In this document: piece after piece, positions 62,580 to 64,000 of the stretch | Position numbering within the stretch: the first letter of the stretch is position 1 | Layout of the letters: the number at the start of each line of letters is the position of its first letter | NCBI GenBank assembly: GCA_036397455.1 | Contig: DASWIX010000076.1 | Coordinates: forward strand, 1 to 64,000 | DNA length: 64,000 nucleotides | Direction: 5' to 3' | Origin: JADFNB01 sp036397455 | GTDB lineage: Bacteria > Gemmatimonadota > Gemmatimonadetes > Gemmatimonadales > GWC2-71-9 | The notes under the pieces: generated by a model | What the model saw: only the letters and a program-made list of their open reading frames with translations | Told to the model about the DNA's origin: nothing | Databases searched by the model: none | Translations under genes and position numbers: made by a program

Positions 62580-64000
62580 ATGCATCCGAGCGCCATACCC
62601 CGCCGGGATTTCCTGCGTTACGCCGCCGCCGGCGGCGCCGCGACCGTATTCAACCCCGCGCGCGCGGTCGCGGAGCCGCGGGCCCAAGCAGGGGAGCCGG
62701 CGTTCGACGTGCCCGCCTTCGAGCTCGAAGAACTGACGATCGCGGACCTGCAACGGGGGATGGCCTCCGGCCGCTGGACGGCGGTGCAGATCACCGAAGC
62801 GTATCTGTCCCGCATCGAGACGCTCGACCGGAGCGGTCCGCAATTGAACCAGGTCCTGCAAACGAATCCGCGCGCCCTCGAAATCGCCACCCGGTTGGAC
62901 CGCGAACGACGTGATGGGCAGGTGCGCGGACCGATGCACGGCATTCCGGTTCTGATCAAGGACAACATCGATACCGCCGACGACATGCTGACCACGGCAG
63001 GTTCACTCGCCCTGATGGGATCGCGACCGTCGCGTGACGCGTTCATCGTGGACCGACTCCGCGCCGCGGGCGCGATCATCCTCGGCAAGACGAACCTCTC
63101 CGAGTGGGCCAACTTCCGCTCGACGCAATCGTCGAGCGGGTGGTCCGGACGCGGGGGACAGGGCAAGAACCCATACGCGCTCGATCGAAGCCCCTGCGGG
63201 TCGAGCGCCGGATCGGGCGCCGCCACCTCGGCAAACTTCGCCGCGATTGGCATCGGAACGGAGACCGACGGATCGATCGTCTGCCCGTCCGCGACCAACG
63301 GCGTCGTCGGCATCAAACCGACGATCGGCCTCGTATCGCGATCGGGCATCATTCCGATCGCGCACAGCCAGGATACCGCCGGGCCGATGGCGCGGACCGT
63401 GCGGGACGCCGCCCTTCTGCTCGACGTGCTGGCCGGAGAGGACCCACGGGACGCCGGCACGCGCGGCATGCAGGGTCGTATCGAAACCGACTACACCCGC
63501 TTTCTCGATCCGGACGGCCTGCGCGGCGCGCGGATCGGCGTCCTGCGCCAGGGGTTCGCGGGCTACAGCCCGGAGGCGGACGGGGTGCTGGCCGATGCCA
63601 TCATGGCGATGACCGATGCGGGCGCCGTGGTCATCGATCCGACGGCGTTCCCCACCGCGGGCCAATACGGCAACGACGAATTCGAAGTGCTGCTGTACGA
63701 GTTCAAGGCCGATCTGAACGCCTACCTCACGAGCCGGGGCCCCGCAGAACCAAGCAAGACGCTGGCCGACCTCATCGCCTTCAACGAGCGGCACGCCGAT
63801 CAGGAGCTGCGCTACTTCGGGCAGGAGATCTTCCTGTCGGCCGAGGAGAAGGGGCCCCTGACCGACCAGGCATATCGCGAGGCGCTGGAACGATCGAAGC
63901 GGCTTGCCGGTCCAGAGGGGATTGACGCGGCGATGGACGAGCAGCAGCTCGACGCCCTGGTGGCGGTGACCGGCTCCCCCGCGTGGACCGTGGACCTGGT
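62580..64000 (+). CDS. amidase-signature hydrolase (C-terminus beyond the right edge)
   Basis: An open frame runs from an ATG at 62580 off the right edge (473 codons seen). The start is preceded by GGAG and AGGAG. The N-terminus RRDFLRYAAAGGAATVF is a twin-arginine-like signal. Catalytic set: Lys127 in PVLIKDNID, cis-Ser208 in SPCGSSAGSG and nucleophile Ser232 in GTETDGSIVCPS, with the usual spacing. IKPTIGLVSRSGIIPIAHSQDTAGPMARTV follows. Amidase-signature enzymes hydrolyse amides. A Tat signal suggests export. Confidence 0.94.
   Translation, partial: MHPSAIPRRDFLRYAAAGGAATVFNPARAVAEPRAQAGEPAFDVPAFELEELTIADLQRGMASGRWTAVQITEAYLSRIETLDRSGPQLNQVLQTNPRALEIATRLDRERRDGQVRGPMHGIPVLIKDNIDTADDMLTTAGSLALMGSRPSRDAFIVDRLRAAGAIILGKTNLSEWANFRSTQSSSGWSGRGGQGKNPYALDRSPCGSSAGSGAATSANFAAIGIGTETDGSIVCPSATNGVVGIKPTIGLVSRSGIIPIAHSQDTAGPMARTVRDAALLLDVLAGEDPRDAGTRGMQGRIETDYTRFLDPDGLRGARIGVLRQGFAGYSPEADGVLADAIMAMTDAGAVVIDPTAFPTAGQYGNDEFEVLLYEFKADLNAYLTSRGPAEPSKTLADLIAFNERHADQELRYFGQEIFLSAEEKGPLTDQAYREALERSKRLAGPEGIDAAMDEQQLDALVAVTGSPAWTVDL

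Overview
The window is very GC-rich and gene-dense. It reads like a chromosomal segment of a Gram-negative environmental bacterium, most likely a member of the Gemmatimonadota. This is inferred from the many secreted proteins whose signal peptides end in A-A-Q, the abundance of lipoproteins, a secreted tricorn-like protease, a TonB receptor, MacB-type permeases and selA. No rRNA or other firm taxonomic marker is present. Both ends cut through genes: the left edge truncates a giant minus-strand surface protein and the right edge truncates a plus-strand amidase.

Layout. (1) 1-9555: one minus-strand frame, open for 3185 codons, encodes the N-terminal part of a giant repeat protein (BACON-like, PPC-like, FN3-like, invasin-like and Ig-like modules). 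(2) 9.7-12.8 kb: a small lipoprotein, then three PIN-toxin/antitoxin pairs side by side. A fourth pair lies at 21.7-22.3 kb. All four have a promoter placed so that the antitoxin mRNA would be leaderless. (3) 12.9-14.5 kb: a secreted M20 amidohydrolase. (4) 14.7-21.3 kb, plus strand: a compact operon of ECF sigma factor, one-TM putative anti-sigma, His-rich CnrX/Spy-like periplasmic sensor, HlyD/MacA-like adaptor, ABC ATPase, lipoprotein and two different FtsX/MacB permeases. I regard this as the most interesting system here: a possible metal- or envelope-stress-sensing sigma module driving its own ABC extrusion machine. (5) 22.3-31.7 kb: a DUF900 hydrolase, an intergenic repeat element, a coiled-coil protein, a tricorn-like protease, a zinc-ribbon Ser/Thr kinase with a tail anchor, an alpha-lytic-like protease lipoprotein and a lipoprotein that may be its BsuPI-like inhibitor. 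(6) 31.7-33.3 kb: a scar with a decayed ISL3 transposase joined to a kinase remnant, then a tRNA with a CAU anticodon whose promoter and 5' half are duplicated.

(7) 33.3-49.2 kb is mostly minus-strand housekeeping: eno-ftsB; nnr, a beta-propeller protein, thiL and plsC; and a long leftward operon of thiolase, bioY, a CPBP protease, 3-hydroxyacyl-CoA dehydrogenase, a leucine-type dehydrogenase, glyA, a Minf_1886 protein and a zinc ribbon, preceded by thrS. (8) 49.3-59.6 kb, plus strand: a BON-domain protein, valS, an Ig-like lipoprotein, selA, purN, purH and a DUF2723 membrane protein. (9) 59.5-64 kb: a convergent TonB receptor, a DnaJ-domain membrane protein, a decayed permease tail and the amidase.

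Together the core genes cover translation, purine and thiamine cofactor metabolism, branched-chain amino acid and acyl-CoA catabolism with biotin uptake, and selenocysteine synthesis. The accessory genes concentrate on the cell envelope, secreted proteolysis and toxin-antitoxin stability.
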